Assembly: GCA_037576215.1 (NCBI GenBank)
Contig: JBANDB010000003.1
Span: forward strand, 6,572,001-6,636,000
Origin: Armillaria gallica
Taxonomy: Eukaryota; Basidiomycota; Agaricomycetes; Agaricales; Physalacriaceae
DNA: 64,000 bases
Direction: 5' to 3'
Both the position numbers and the translations under genes were made by a program. The notes under the pieces were generated by a model. The model was not told the origin of the DNA. It did not search any database and saw only the letters and a program-made list of their open reading frames with translations. Below, one piece after another: positions 1 to 11,426 of this stretch (position 1 is its first letter; each line of letters begins with the position of its first letter).

Positions 1-1509
1 ATTTAGAGCCTGTCGGGCGCAAAGAGGGGCAACGGAGAGAACTTAAGGCGACAAAGGATGTAATCGCGAAAGGAATATGTATATCTGTATGCGTCAGTAT
101 ATTATTGGCGCAAAGGACTAAGAAGTACCTCAAGGTGTCATGTCATTCCGTAACTTTATAAGCGATGCCCAGACACTATACTTGGGCGAATTCGACCTCG
201 TGGGGGTCAAAAGCAGAGCGAAGTAGGTCGGTTAAAGAAATGCCTACTGCACTTTGGATTCGCCGTCAAGGGGATCCATAACAAGAAAACCGCGGGATAA
301 ACATGAACATGAAATGATCGCAGCATACCGGTAAGGTGCTGTAAAGCATGTCGCGTCGCCAACACATGATGCGTATAGCGCGTAGACTAAGATTACAGCG
401 GGGAACGTCAGGATCCAGTAAAGGTTGGACAGAGTGTGAGTGTGAGAATATGGCTGTGCAACATATGGGTTCGATCACAGGAGACTGAGCAGTAATGTCT
501 GTGCCGGCTCCGAGATCGCTGGCGCCCAAGGCCACCATTCTGGACTTTCACTTTTCAAATCTTAAGAGAGGCTCTCATCAAGCGGATCACCGCCTTAAAA
601 GCTTCAAAGTTTAAAACACAACCAGCACGTCCAGCTTCCGGGTGCTCATACGAGAATGTGTGAAGTGAGAAGCATCTGACTTTGCAGGTGAGAATGCATA
701 CGTACACTACCGGTTTGACCCTGGGAGCCTCCGTTGAGCATCGCAAGTTAGTCATTGCTCCGCCGACGTTGGGAGGTGATGTGTTCACACGACGAGCCCC
801 GCGCCTCTGTTCCGTTGATATATACACTGGGCTAGACATCGTTGTGTCGGGTTTCCCATTTGTCATGTCGGTGAACCAAAAACCACCGACCCGAAGCTTG
901 CGAAGCCCGATCAAGGGAGACCGGCTGGAATCAGTGATGGGCATGGTGTGCATCCTGTCGCAAACATACCATTCCACAAAAATGCACTAGACCCCAATTC
1001 GTCTTATTTAATCGCCAAACTGTCGTTCTCTCATCTTGATCATTCCACCTTGATCGGAAACACAAAATATAGGGGAAATGGAATAGAACGCTATTGTCAA
1101 TCGGCAATCGTATCTCCGATAACAGTTGTTAGTAGGTGTGCCTAGAAGTTTGTGAAAGATTGCGTGGACCTCGTCTGGAACGAGATCTATCTTTGTGCGG
1201 AAAGCATTCCCAAGGTGGGGGGAGGGATCCGATGGCATTCGTGTTCCAGCTCCTTGTGCTTGTGGTCTTCGCTAGCAGTTCAAGGTCTCTGTTGACGGAG
1301 AAGAGAGTAAAAGTCCGTGACGGCCCTATTTAACATCTATGTCATCCACGTAAAAAAAAACGTTCCCTGTACACTCGGATCGCTCTTTCAGGAACGAGCC
1401 AATCTCTGGTAGCCAGCAAACAGGCCCTGCAGAACGATCTCTACGATTATCACACATCAATGCGACGCGCAAAGTGTCTCGTGTTGCTTTAGCCTAGGAA
1501 AACATTCTG
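1..1509. other. no supported gene
   Basis: Only short open frames occur on either strand, the longest being 140 codons on the minus strand at 555-977. None shows a domain, a signal peptide or a convincing exon chain. Nothing repetitive was seen. The stretch may be intergenic or hold decayed sequence. Confidence 0.5.
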
Positions 1510-2751
1510 TTACGGACACGTGGTTGGGTCCCAATCCGTTACAAGACCTGCAAGATGATGGATATGGCATTCAGTCCCGGAGCTTGGAAGAAGAAAAATA
1601 CCTTCATCGAGACCATCGAGACTGCTAATCTCATCATCAGTCAAATCAAAATCAAATACGTCTGTGTTTGATAACATGCGCGTCTTCGACGAAGACTTTG
1701 GAAGAGGCACGTATCCCTTCTGCAACGAATAGCGAAGCAGAACCTGAGCAGCCTCTTTTTGGTATTTCGTAGCCAGGGATTTGATCGCAGGATGATTGAA
1801 TCGTAGGCCTCTAACAAGAGGTGCCCAAGCCTATAGCAGAGGAGAATTTAGCGCGATGTTATCTATGATGTTGGATCACAGATCCTGTAACACGGCAGAC
1901 CTCGAGAGCGATGTTATGCTTCTTGCAAAATGCTACAATGTCGCTTCGGGCCTGAAACGGATGCAAATCGATCTGTTTATAGCGGTGATTAGCGGATCGA
2001 GTAGACCAGATACTACTTTGTACGGATCTACCTGATGAACCGTCGGCACTGGGAGTCCTTCGTCTAGAAGGTCTTGGATATGCCGGATCCCGAAGGTACT
2101 AATGCCGATGCTTTTCAGGTGACCATCCCTATGTGCGTCACAGATAGCTCGCCAGCTGTCCTTTCGTGCTTGTGGACCGCCAAGGGGGCCGTGAATCAGA
2201 TATAGGTCAATGTAGCCTAATCCGCAAGCGTCCAGGGACCGTTGAATAGCTTTCTTTGTTTGCGCATACCCACGGTTCATCTTCAGCTTCGTCGTAAAGA
2301 ACACACTGGACCTTGGCACTTCTGCCTTGCGACAAAAGTCAAGAATAGCTTGACCGCATTCTTCTTCGTTTTCATACCACTCGGCAGAGTCCTAGCAGAT
2401 GATAAGCTTATGTTTCAGAGAACTACAGCACGATGATACGAACGATATGGCGATACCCTGTCTGGTTAAGATTCAGAATCAGTTGAAATCCAACCATCGA
2501 TGAAACCAAGATTATATCGACCTCAAGTGCACACGTAACAGCATTGTACGCATCCGCGCCATACAGCTCATAGGTACCTGTGCATTCATGCTCATGATCA
2601 GTGATTCTATGATACTTGTATGAACGACATACCGAAACCGAGAACTGGCATTCCGTTTCCATCACTGAGCTAAACGAACGTCAGGAGACACATCTAACAT
2701 TCTTTGAAAAAATCGTGCCTTGAGTCTCGAGCCTAAGTGAAGCGGCTCCAT
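1510..2751 (-). CDS. aldo/keto reductase (AKR superfamily)
   Basis: This gene encodes a cytosolic NAD(P)H-dependent aldo/keto reductase that should reduce aldehydes or ketones. Splicing by eye gives seven or more exons in frame. The N-terminus reads MEPLHLGSRLK and then LSDGNGMPVLGFG, followed by GYRHIDSAEWYENEEE, which holds the catalytic Asp and Tyr. FFTTKLKM carries the Lys, and DLYLIHGP carries the His. Further on come VHQIDLHPF, ALEAWAPLVRG, QKGYVPLPKSS (cofactor-binding loop) and the terminal LVTDWDPTTCP. All four catalytic residues are present and length fits the family at roughly 280 residues. The first intron (2670-2718) appears to use a GC donor. The gene diverges from the neighbour at 3189. 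The substrate cannot be read from sequence. Confidence 0.92.
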
Positions 2752-3188
2752 TGTGGCTATTGACCGTACTCTCTGGGTGAATGTCGCTGTATACTTGGAA
2801 CAATACAAGGACGGTGTCGTAAGATCGGTCGGAATCTAAAGTTTGCGCGGAGTTGTGCGCGATATTGACAGTTTGTCATGCTCATTCATGTCTACAGAAG
2901 CTAGAACTTTCTGTATGTTTGTCCATTATTTCACCAAGGAAATTCAAATAGGCTGCTAAGGTTATGAATTCATGAAGGGTGCCGTTAAAAACAATAATCA
3001 CCTTAGCAAAGACCCTATCCTACATGCTAGCCTTCATTCTGCGCCAGTTCCGGCAGCAATAACAGGAATTTCCATCGGGCAACAACAATGAGAAGACAGG
3101 CTTGATAGAGGTTGAGAAATGTCATTCGAAACAAATTGGGATAAGTCGCCACATTCAAACTCCGGCAGGTGCCGAAAGTACCGATTCA
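2752..3188. promoter_or_regulatory. divergent intergenic region
   Basis: These 437 nt separate the start of the minus-strand reductase from the plus-strand HSBP1-like gene, so both promoters must lie here. No specific promoter element was recognised. An upstream in-frame Met at 3102 is possible for the HSBP1-like gene. Confidence 0.4.
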
Positions 3189-3721
3189 ATGTCAGATGTG
3201 CCGGCTGCAATGGCATATACTCCTCAATTCGAACTACCACGACCATCATTTTCCATGGCATCGTCTGCTTTACCGCTCAAAGTGAATCCTCCTGCCACCC
3301 CGAAAGCAACGCCTAAGGCCCAAGAAAAGGAAAGAGATGTAGCACCAGCACCAGTGAATCCGAAACCGTCGGTGGGAGCAGTGAAGGACATATCTAGCCC
3401 TCATGAACTGACTGCTTTCGTACGTACCTTGTCGCCAGGAGAAAACGCATTTTTCTTACTTGCTTCATTGTGCACAGGTCGAGACACTACTGGAGAATCT
3501 AGACGCAAAGTTCGACGAGATGTCGACACAGATTTTGGATCGCAGTATGTTCTTGTACTCGGAACAATATATCACTTACGTCTCGATCTACAGTGTCGCA
3601 AATGTCGACAAGGGTGGATGCTCTTGAGGCATCGATTCAAGATATAATAAATGGCGATGTCAGTGTGCCGCAATCCCCTTCGCCTGGCCCTGGTGTTCGA
3701 CGAAGTGATAGTGGGATTTGA
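3189..3721 (+). CDS. heat shock factor binding protein 1-like coiled coil
   Basis: The exons 3189-3419, 3478-3544 and 3594-3721 join in frame. The first exon encodes a Pro/Ala/Lys-rich leader. The spliced core reads SSPHELTAFV, ETLLENLDAKFDEMSTQILD and MSQMSTRVDALEASIQDII, matching the short heptad coiled coil of HSBP1 (usual form LTAFVQTLLQQMQDKFQTMS). HSBP1 trimers are known to bind the trimerisation domain of heat shock factor 1 and dampen it in the nucleus. The tail is Ser/Pro-rich and ends SDSGI. The protein is longer than animal HSBP1 because of its N-terminal extension. The start at 3189 was chosen because it is the first Met of the low-complexity exon; one upstream in-frame Met at 3102 cannot be excluded. 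Confidence 0.85.
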
Positions 3722-4123
3722 CCGACCGTAGTGAGCTCGCTATATCTGTAGAATCATCTTCACCACTAACTATTCCCAGGATATATTCTTCTTGCATAAA
3801 TATCCAGCAGTATAGCCTATCAATGACGGACGATATCGATTCCCTGCCAGCCATGTACAAAATATAATCTGATTTTCGTGTTTCGCTTCGACCAAGCTCA
3901 GCTAATCCTCAACTTTATCCGCGCCAATTCCCAACATTGATCACATCATCCCGGGGTCTTGCGAAGGAATCCCGAGGAATGGCTAGTTTACCGATGTCAG
4001 AGAAGCAGAATAACGCGGAGTACACAGTATATTCCAGCGGGATGGGGTATGTTTAATTTATTTTTGAAAGGCAGCCACATTGATAATACTATAGTAAAAA
4101 TACGCGTTGCGGATCAGTATGGC

Positions 4124-6460
4124 CTAGGGATTCAAATTAGCACAGTTACCAACCGCGATGCAAGCCACATACCTCCAGTCCAGCAGCCATCTTTTTTCCA
4201 CCTGTATCTCTTCTGAGCCACCGTCGCTTGACTGTGTCCAAAAAGAACTCTGCAAGCTTCCCGCATAGTACACATTGTCCGACAAATCTTCATACGTTAC
4301 CGTGCTGGACGTATCGCTGAACGTCGTCTTGTTGCTACTGCTGCCGCCGTTTCCTCCCACACAAATGAAGAGGAAACACACTCCAGCAGACGCCTTTGTT
4401 TCCTTGAACTCCTGATACGTCTTTTCGTCGGAGAACTCCATCGCGAAGATTGGATGGTAGATAATGAGCGCAATGTCGTTGTACTCGGCGGCAGGACCAG
4501 GGCTGTCGTCGGTGCCGAACCATTTGTCGAAGGATTCTGTCGCATTGGCATAGAGCGCCTCGTCATTTTCGTCGTCGCTGTCACTAGTGCCAGTTGTCCC
4601 GAGGTTGGACATCAGACTCGCAACACGGAAGCCGTCGAACCAGGTGCCCCTCTGGATGGGGAGAAGTGCAGCCTGCCATGCGATGCTGAAACTCTTCGTC
4701 TTCAGTTCGGTGGAAACGCTGCTCTTGGTGGTGTCAGCACCACCCCCGACGGAAAACCACTTGAAATCCAAGCTGACCCCACCGCCGCCGTTGTCGGTTT
4801 CCCCTTCAACGCTCCCAGACTTTGAGGAACTGATGTAGGAGAAAAACCCTCGCGGAACTTTGAATGTGGCATCTCCGCTGCTGCCGCCTGTCGAACCGTC
4901 GCCTGATGTGTCACCGGAGTCGTCAGTGCTTTCGCTCGCGGAATCGTCTCCCGCATCTTCTCCTGTATCATCACTTGTATCACCTCCCGTATCACCACTT
5001 GTGTCTTCTCCCGTATCACCATTTGTGTCTCCTCCCGTATCACCACTTGAAGCTCCTCCAGAAGCTCCTCCCAGGGCCCCTCCTGCTCCAGTATCCGTGT
5101 TCCCATCGCCCGTACCCGCCTTTCCATCACTCGTACCCGTCTTCTCATCGCCCTTCCCGCCCGTATCTGTCTTCCCATCTCCACTTTCTGTCTTCCTCCT
5201 TCTCATTCCACCCGATTCCTCTTGTGCCTGCTTCCTCCATGCCGCCACCGTACCCTTAGCTCCAGGAAGGTCATAGTACGGTAGCACCTTCCCCTGACCC
5301 GTCAGCGACCCAGTCCCCGATCCGAGCATCATAGTCACACCGGGGACATTGACCTGTCCTGAATCCAAGGGTGCAATGTTGTTCAAAGCGGCGTTGACTG
5401 GACCACGGAACTTGCCAAAGATATCGTCGGCGAGCGAATTGTACTTGTTGAGCGCTAGTTGACACTGGTCATATGTCATCTTGTAATTGGCATAACCAGT
5501 CGACACCCAGGTCTTGAAGTCTTGGCTGGACCGACCACCGGCGTCCTCGTCGGCGTATTGTCTGGTCTGTTCGTAGTAGTAGTAGGCTTTGTTGGTGACT
5601 TTGGTGAGCTGCGCCGTGCAAAGCGTGCTCTGCAAATCGGCCAATTTCTGGAGCTCCTTCGATTGTTCTTTCGTAGCCTGCTCTCCCGAGAAGATATCGC
5701 CGATCTCTTTGGTGAACTGGATGTATTGGTCACTGAAGAAATTAATGTGATCATTTTTCGTTGGCGATGCTTTATCGAAGAGGTGATATACGTCGTTATT
5801 GGCCAAAGCGATGGCGGTGTTGTCGTTGGAACTGGAGCTGGAGTCTCCGGAACTGGAACTTCCGGAGCTCGAGTCTACAGAATCTGTATCACCGGAACTG
5901 CCAGTGGTGTCTTCAGATCCGATGTCTTCGAACTCTGCCCCTTCTCGGCCTACCAAGGCACTACTCAGGAGCTCGTCATCATCATCAGAATACCTTTTCC
6001 ACCACTCTTCCTCGCCGTAGACCTCTTCATCCTCATTGATGTCCCTCTTGCTGGTCTGATCCGTCAGGCCCTCTCCTTCTGTCCCTGTCCCATCCACATT
6101 GCCTGTCATGACATCGTCTCCAGCCGAACTACTTGAGTCGCCTCCAGTCATGACATCGGTCCCAGCCGAATCAGAGTCCGAGTCATCACCGATACCTTTT
6201 GTGTCAATGATGATCGCGCGCCATGATTCCTCTGCGATGAACATCGCGCCCTTCTGCGTGTTTTGTGTAGCGAGGTAGGCTTGGATGGACTTCGCCATGT
6301 AGTCCCTGACGCTCTGGATGTCTTGGTTCTCGTCGGGATCGGGAAGGGCGGAGGAAGGGTCATCGTCCCGTCGATAAATGTGAGAGGCTGGAAGGGCAGC
6401 AGCATATAGAGAGAAGAGGATCGCAGTGAATTGGATCGCGATGCGCAGCCTGACGACCAT
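4124..6460 (-). CDS. large acidic secreted protein, function unknown
   Basis: One uninterrupted frame of 778 residues starts at the Met at 6460 (MVVRLRIAIQFTAILFSLYA), which heads a clear signal peptide followed by a dibasic YRR site. The frame stays open upstream to 6736, but that part looks like leader. The mature protein begins with Ser/Asp/Gly-rich acidic segments, then an apparently alpha-helical block (about residues 220-360). A low-complexity stretch of repeated G-D-T-x-x-D-T units follows (about residues 455-530; roughly 4880-5090). The C-terminal 220 residues look globular, with possible N-glycosylation sites (NATE, NKTT) and four Cys, and end NCANLNP. No known domain was recognised. 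A cell-wall or extracellular role is inferred from the signal peptide only. The absence of introns is unusual for this window. Confidence 0.75.
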   Translation of the reverse strand: MVVRLRIAIQFTAILFSLYAAALPASHIYRRDDDPSSALPDPDENQDIQSVRDYMAKSIQAYLATQNTQKGAMFIAEESWRAIIIDTKGIGDDSDSDSAGTDVMTGGDSSSSAGDDVMTGNVDGTGTEGEGLTDQTSKRDINEDEEVYGEEEWWKRYSDDDDELLSSALVGREGAEFEDIGSEDTTGSSGDTDSVDSSSGSSSSGDSSSSSNDNTAIALANNDVYHLFDKASPTKNDHINFFSDQYIQFTKEIGDIFSGEQATKEQSKELQKLADLQSTLCTAQLTKVTNKAYYYYEQTRQYADEDAGGRSSQDFKTWVSTGYANYKMTYDQCQLALNKYNSLADDIFGKFRGPVNAALNNIAPLDSGQVNVPGVTMMLGSGTGSLTGQGKVLPYYDLPGAKGTVAAWRKQAQEESGGMRRRKTESGDGKTDTGGKGDEKTGTSDGKAGTGDGNTDTGAGGALGGASGGASSGDTGGDTNGDTGEDTSGDTGGDTSDDTGEDAGDDSASESTDDSGDTSGDGSTGGSSGDATFKVPRGFFSYISSSKSGSVEGETDNGGGGVSLDFKWFSVGGGADTTKSSVSTELKTKSFSIAWQAALLPIQRGTWFDGFRVASLMSNLGTTGTSDSDDENDEALYANATESFDKWFGTDDSPGPAAEYNDIALIIYHPIFAMEFSDEKTYQEFKETKASAGVCFLFICVGGNGGSSSNKTTFSDTSSTVTYEDLSDNVYYAGSLQSSFWTQSSDGGSEEIQVEKRWLLDWRYVACIAVGNCANLNP

Positions 6461-7656
6461 GGTTGGGAAGAGGCGTGGGATATATCTGCGCTTTGCGTTA
6501 TTGTGATTATGTCGGGGTAGGATGCGTCCAGCGCGATTCGTTTGGCACGTCCTGCGTGAGGTGACGAAGAAAGTGTGCAGGGTGATGCACTTATAAGCCT
6601 TGAAGCGCGGCGACGGCGTGCAGATCACAGCCTTCGAAACACCGGAACGCAACGGTAGTGCTTCACGACTCGAGCTATCCATACCCCCGCCATGATACCC
6701 TCCAACCAGTACAACCATACCCCTGCTTCTGAGCATCTTTACAGGAGCCTTTAGGACGAAAACAACAAGCAGCGGACGATAGCAAGCACACGAGTAGGCC
6801 AGTGTTGGAAAGCCCAGGTACTGCTTGGACGTCAGGCCAGGCCAGTCACATCTGGCGTGATGCTCTTAGATGTTCGAGCATACGCAAAAGAATCGCTATG
6901 GTCGATTACAAGCTCAGGATGGAACGGTGGTCAGGTATACCGGTGGAACGAGATTGACCGCTGATCCTGTAACCAGGTAAAAAGATGGTCGGGGGGCGTC
7001 GTTTCAAGTCTTCTTGGAACCAGTGCTTCCTCAGAATGATAGGGCCGGTGCCGAGCAAATATCAAGGAAGGAGCTGGTACTCGATGACTACAATGGAGTT
7101 CCTTGGGACTCTCCACCAGAATTCAAGAATAGCACCTGTTCGCCTCAACGCATTATGTGTCGTCTTTCAGTGGGCGAGTTTCGTATGCTGCGATTACAAG
7201 AGCCAATAATTGACAATAACTGCTTCCCGGACGATGCAAGAGTAAAATGATAACTGCCCTTGTTTGATGTATCCAGCCTCTCAGGTAAGTCTCTGTCGAT
7301 TGTCCAGGTACCCTCTCATACTTATTCGAAAATTTCAACCGTAGCATCATCAAGGAGTACTACTTTGCTTCTAGAGCCATGCTCAGCATCTTTACAAAGT
7401 CTTCAATGGCCGCTGAGTCAAATCTTCCCGAGCCCGATACTCTGTCTTCTTCGCGCCGAACTTGAAGGTGGCAAGTGTAGTCACTTACGACGAAGTCGGT
7501 CATTGCAGTGACCTTAGTCATCGCAGTCCGAGTCAGGTTCACGACTCACCAATCGCACAACAGCATCCCGCCTAGCTGATGCATACCCTCCCGTATAGTG
7601 TGGACATTGCACTATAAAGTGCAAGGAGATGGTGTGAATTGACACTACAAGGAAAT
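6461..7656. other. no supported gene
   Basis: The part just upstream of the secreted-protein gene should hold its promoter. Beyond it only short frames occur on both strands, including a minus-strand pair near 7153-7542 that may be fragments of something older. No domain or repeat was recognised. Confidence 0.4.
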
Positions 7657-8435
7657 ATGGATCAAGTAGCGCAAATTCAGGGAAGAGAAATCAACGACAT
7701 TTTCTTGCCGAGTAAGTTTCATTTCGTTCAGCTTTCGTTGTCGCAGCGAACGCCTAACTGACGTTCATTCAATAGCGGCAAACCTATTTTTTGAGACTAA
7801 GCGGGCAGCCACCACGAAGGAAACATACTAGTACGAACCAACAGAGAGACACAAGGTGAGAGTTCCTCGCCATATAATAACCACTGTGCTTACCGCCCTT
7901 CACACATTAGCTCGACGTCTATTATCCTCCTATTAATAACTCCAACATCAGGACTTCAGGACTTCTTCTTCTCCTATGGCGGTAGCTTCTGCATGGCCTC
8001 CCCGCACCTGCCGACATCCTCCTGGGGTGATGAACATGTTCACTGTCCTCATTCTCCCAGAACTGTACTCTCCCTCTCTGCACCCCAGGATCAAAGGCGC
8101 AATCCTCTTGGCCGGGCCATACGCTTCTGGAGATATGCCAGAGGATATGAAGGACGCAGTGAGGCTGTATCACGGCGAAGTCAAGGGAACTATTCCCTTG
8201 GAGTTACTGGATTTAGCGAAAGCCGACGCTGTACTGTCCCGGAGATGGTCGTTAGGCATCGCGGAGAGGGAATTCCCTTGTTTGACACCCGCTTTGGAGA
8301 AATTCAAGGGAGCGATGGTGAAGAAGGGTGTATCGTATGACGAATTCATTGCAAAAGGCCATAACCATGTTAGTGTTGTTCTTGCACTTGAAACTGGCTA
8401 AGGAGGGGCGGAGGGTATGGTTAATTGGATTCGTG
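7657..8435 (+). pseudogene. decayed alpha/beta hydrolase
   Basis: The reading begins MDQVAQIQGREINDIFLP and, after an intron, continues through LFFETKRAATTKETY to an in-frame TAG at 7829-7831. YEPTERHK and, after another intron, LDVYYPP follow. The frame then slips to FFFSYGGSF (the oxyanion-hole HGGG-type region). Most of the middle is deleted. The next homologous part is MNMFTVLILPELY and RIKGAILLAGPY, with the catalytic-acid and His regions later (KGHNHVS). The expected nucleophile elbow GHSAG is replaced by RHPPG, so the catalytic Ser is gone. A final TAA at 8399-8401 interrupts the C-terminus. The assignment rests on my memory of fungal carboxylesterase-like proteins. With a stop, a shift, a deletion and no nucleophile it cannot be active. 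Confidence 0.7.
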
Positions 8436-8638
8436 CTGCGCCTGCTTCACTCGAGATTGGGGACTCGAATATGTTTTGATGCGCAAACGTTGCATTCCAC
8501 TCTATAACGGACACTTTTTGATCCTCCTCGTTCAACCGCCAGTCAATTCTTTCCCGGATACATGCATATAAACGAGTTTATCGTAACAGAAAAGTCTTTG
8601 CCATTCAAGATGATGCACCAGTATCTGCACCAGACGTG

Positions 8639-9478
8639 CTAAAGCATATACGCCGTAACAGCCATGATCACACCGCAAAGTGTGGTGGCGAGGTAAACCG
8701 AATCCATGAGAACGAGCTTCTTCGGTGCAGAGTCCGGCGAGGAGGTGGGTGATACAGTCGAAGTCGACGATGTGGACGTGGACGTAGATGTGGACGTGGA
8801 CGATGCAGTAGAGGAATGGGATGGGCTAGGCGTAGCAGAACTCGAACTCGAACTCGAACTCGAAGTGGATTTCGAAGTTGAGCTAGATGTGATGGTGGCG
8901 CTAGTAGATGAAGGAGGTTGCACATCCCCAGTGAACGCGAGTGCCTTGATACTATTAGGGCACAGCAAGTTGAGCTGTCCGGTCATCTGGGGTATGAACT
9001 CGCCCGTAACATCGATGTAATCGAGGACTTCTTGCGGGGCTTTGATAGTGCATGTGTTTACTATGCAAGAGGAAAGTAAGGATATAGCGTGTGCGTCGTT
9101 GATGTAGTTGCCGCACTGATGTTGATGTGAGGAAAAGAGACACAGGAACGGGAAGAGGCGATAACGCACGTAGCATCCACCTTGTCCTGGGGTGTTTCCA
9201 TAATTGTTGCAGTATTGGTCGTCGGGATTTATACGGAGGCGCGCGCTCTGGTACTTGGATTGGATGTCATCAGTGCAGGAATCTCCACAGGAAGTGAGAT
9301 ACGCTTCTGCACTTGAGAGACCTGAAGATGCGGATTAAATCCTTATTGCTAAACGGAGTTCACAAAGCTTGCCTGCAGGAAGTTGTCTTGGTACTGGAGG
9401 CATAGTAGTTATATGCTCGACAGAATATGCCAAGACATACGCTGGCATGATCACGCCAGTCAGAACGATTGCTCTCAT
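8639..9478 (-). CDS. Ser/Thr-rich GPI-type cell surface protein
   Basis: Exon 1 starts at 9478 (MRAIVLTGVIMPAYVLAYSV, a signal peptide) and ends with a GC donor. Exon 2 carries a Cys-rich module with SCGDSCTDDIQ and DDQYCNNYG. An intron with a GTGCGT donor is inferred after GGCY, because the protein then continues CGNYIND and LLSSCIVNTC. A Ser/Thr-rich spacer of about 70 residues follows. The last 20 residues are hydrophobic (SVYLATTLCGVIMAVTAYML), as in GPI-anchored wall proteins. Surface location is inferred from both ends; the Cys module was not assigned to a named family. A broken paralogue lies on the other strand at 22377-23138, which supports this gene model. Confidence 0.72.
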
Positions 9479-9830
9479 GTCGAACGTGAATTAGGGACAA
9501 GTTGTGAGGAGACCCGCTCGAAGGGCAGTGCGATGCGGCTGGGGACTTAAGGATAGATTGTTGGTCGCCACATAAATGGCCACCATGGCGAGGGCAGTGC
9601 CATACATGGCGTTCGAGGAAACGGGAGCTTCGGTGATGCTGGTCTGCAGTAATGCATAGATGCTGCGTTACCTTCCGCCGGCGAACAGTTGTTCCGCGGG
9701 GTTTGGCATGAACTATAGGTATAATTAGGCGTGCATATATTGAGATTGAAACTGATATTCACCGACATCACTACAGTGACGGTCCAGTTACACCGTAGGC
9801 CTCCGCGTGTGCAGAAAGCTGATATTTTCA

Positions 9831-10121
9831 TCAAGGAGGTTTGTCCATATCATGATTCAAGGGATGATGATCAATACCATTATCATGATGGCGGGTGTTG
9901 AGGCCAAGATCTTCTATATTAGCGTCAATTAGCTCCAGGTCGAAGTAGAAAACGAAATACTTACCCATGAGCATCTCACAAAGGCCATCAATACCATGAC
10001 GAAAATGGAACATGAGCTGAAAATTTTCTCTATCAATGTCAATCAGATTCAGTGAAGAGGAACACCGTGTTGCATCCAAACTCATTTCAGTATTACGATA
10101 GCAACCTTGTAGAAAGACCAC
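9831..10121 (-). CDS. possible small gene, function unknown
   Basis: The frame encodes MVFLQGCYRN and onward and contains a credible 51-nt intron at 9914-9964 (GTAAGT donor, ATATAG acceptor). Splicing leaves 79 residues ending DMDKPP. The intron is a multiple of three and has no stop, so the frame is open either way. The protein is not recognised. It lies between the surface-protein gene and the retrotransposon. It could equally be the 3' part of a longer gene or chance. Confidence 0.22.
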   Translation of the reverse strand: MVFLQGCYRNTEMSLDATRCSSSLNLIDIDRENFQLMFHFRHGIDGLCEMLMGKYFVFYFDLELIDANIEDLGLNTRHHDNGIDHHPLNHDMDKPP

Positions 10122-10344
10122 TGTAATCAGCGATTAGCACCGTCTTTGAGGCTGACGCGAAGTCCTTATAAGTATAGGATGCGCTCTGTACGCAGAAGCC
10201 GGTTTTGCAAAGGACAAACCTAATGACGAAATCGTAGCGATGCTGTGAGTTGCCGCTCCTTAGGCCTTGACGACAGCAATGAACCCCGTCACAGTTATTC
10301 TAGCGTAGAAAGAAAGAGAGTAGCTGAATCGCCCATTATAGTGA

Positions 10345-10349
10345 TAGTA
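10345..10349. repeat. target site duplication, left (TAGTA)
   Basis: The five bases TAGTA directly before the left LTR are repeated directly after the right LTR at 19575-19579. A 5-bp duplication is typical of Ty3-type integrases and shows that the element is a single, unrearranged insertion. Confidence 0.93.
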
Positions 10350-10871
10350 TGTAAGACCCGAACTCCAACTAAAAGGTGAATTAGATCGGCTGTATCGCGT
10401 TCGTACAGTCACCGTCTAGCCCTTTTGGATAGTTGATGCCCAAGACTCACTTTAGGAGCTTTCCAGCGTAGTGGGGAAGTGGGAGAGTATTCGGTATGAA
10501 TAAACTTTAGCTCAAAGCTAGGGAAATACAGGCTTTGAGTAAGCTACTTATATACTAAAGTCAGGATCCGTAAAAGGTACTAAGATGAGGCTATCGTGTT
10601 AGAAAGTGAATAAGCGAGATACACGATAGCCAAGAAATAAGACGTGCTCAAGACGTGCTAAGTCGTCTTGAGTACGTGTCGCGTACGCGTTGGCCGAATG
10701 TGACGTGTGGAGTACGTGTTGCGTACACGTCGACCGAGTGTGACGTGTTAGCGATGTGAAGATTTATGAAGGCTCCCCGGGAGTCGCGGATCTTTAGAAG
10801 ATAGTGAGTCATCTTATCTTATCTGCCCGAGATAAGATAAGATGTAAGGAAAAAATGAATAAATCGTAACA
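10350..10871 (-). repeat. 3' LTR
   Basis: This 522-bp LTR, read on the coding minus strand, begins TGTTACG and ends CTTACA, so it has the usual TG...CA ends. It matches the right LTR base for base except for one A/G difference near 10621. In the coding sense it contains TATATAAG followed by the fold-back motif AGCTTTGAGCTAA. Confidence 0.96.
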
Positions 10872-10886
10872 TTACCCCCCCTCTAG
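10872..10886 (-). other. polypurine tract
   Basis: Read on the minus strand the bases next to the 3' LTR are a purine run (AGAGGGGGGG) followed by TAA and then the LTR. This is the expected position and composition of the plus-strand DNA priming site for reverse transcription. Confidence 0.8.
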
Positions 10887-11426
10887 GGCAGGTGTCCCAA
10901 CTGCCAGTACATCGGCGTTCCGTCCGCGTCATCGTCATGCCGTCCCTAGAGATCTCATGCCCTTGAGCAGAGTTTTCGAGAAAATGTCATATGGGCTGCA
11001 GCTTGCTCCAAAGGCCTTGTACGCCCAGAGGAGGAGGGGATTTTCCATATGATGGTGACGCGAGTGGTAGACTTGACCCGTATGCCTCGTTGAGCAGGCC
11101 TGATTATGCGCATCTGTCAGTGGATCGACGTTCCGTTTTGATTTCATCATTGTCTGTCTCGTAAAACCTCCAGTGTTTTACGAGCGATGTCATACGCGCT
11201 GCAGCTTGTCCTGGGGGCCTTGTTCGCCTTCCAGGCATGGGGGACTTTTCGTATGACAGCAATGAGAGGGATCAAAAGGGGATCCATGTGCGCGGTAGAC
11301 GGATTTTTGTGGTGGCGCGTAGTATTCGTAAAGGTCATGAGTGTGGATGCATCCATTGTCGTAAAAGTTCATGAGTGAGGGTCCGTTGCTATCCCCCGTT
11401 ATAGGGCACGTCGACTGCTTGTTTGT

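Noticed and set aside
2101..2640. Separate small ORFs of the reductase region as independent genes
   Set aside because: They join through clean splice sites into one aldo/keto reductase.
4860..5276. Pro/Ser-rich plus-strand ORF
   Set aside because: It is the reverse reading of the GDTxxDT repeat tract.
5459..6136. 225-codon plus-strand ORF
   Set aside because: It is antisense to the 778-residue secreted-protein gene and reflects its biased codon composition.
8706..9020. Val/Asp-rich plus-strand ORF
   Set aside because: It is antisense to the Ser/Thr-rich spacer of the GPI-type protein.
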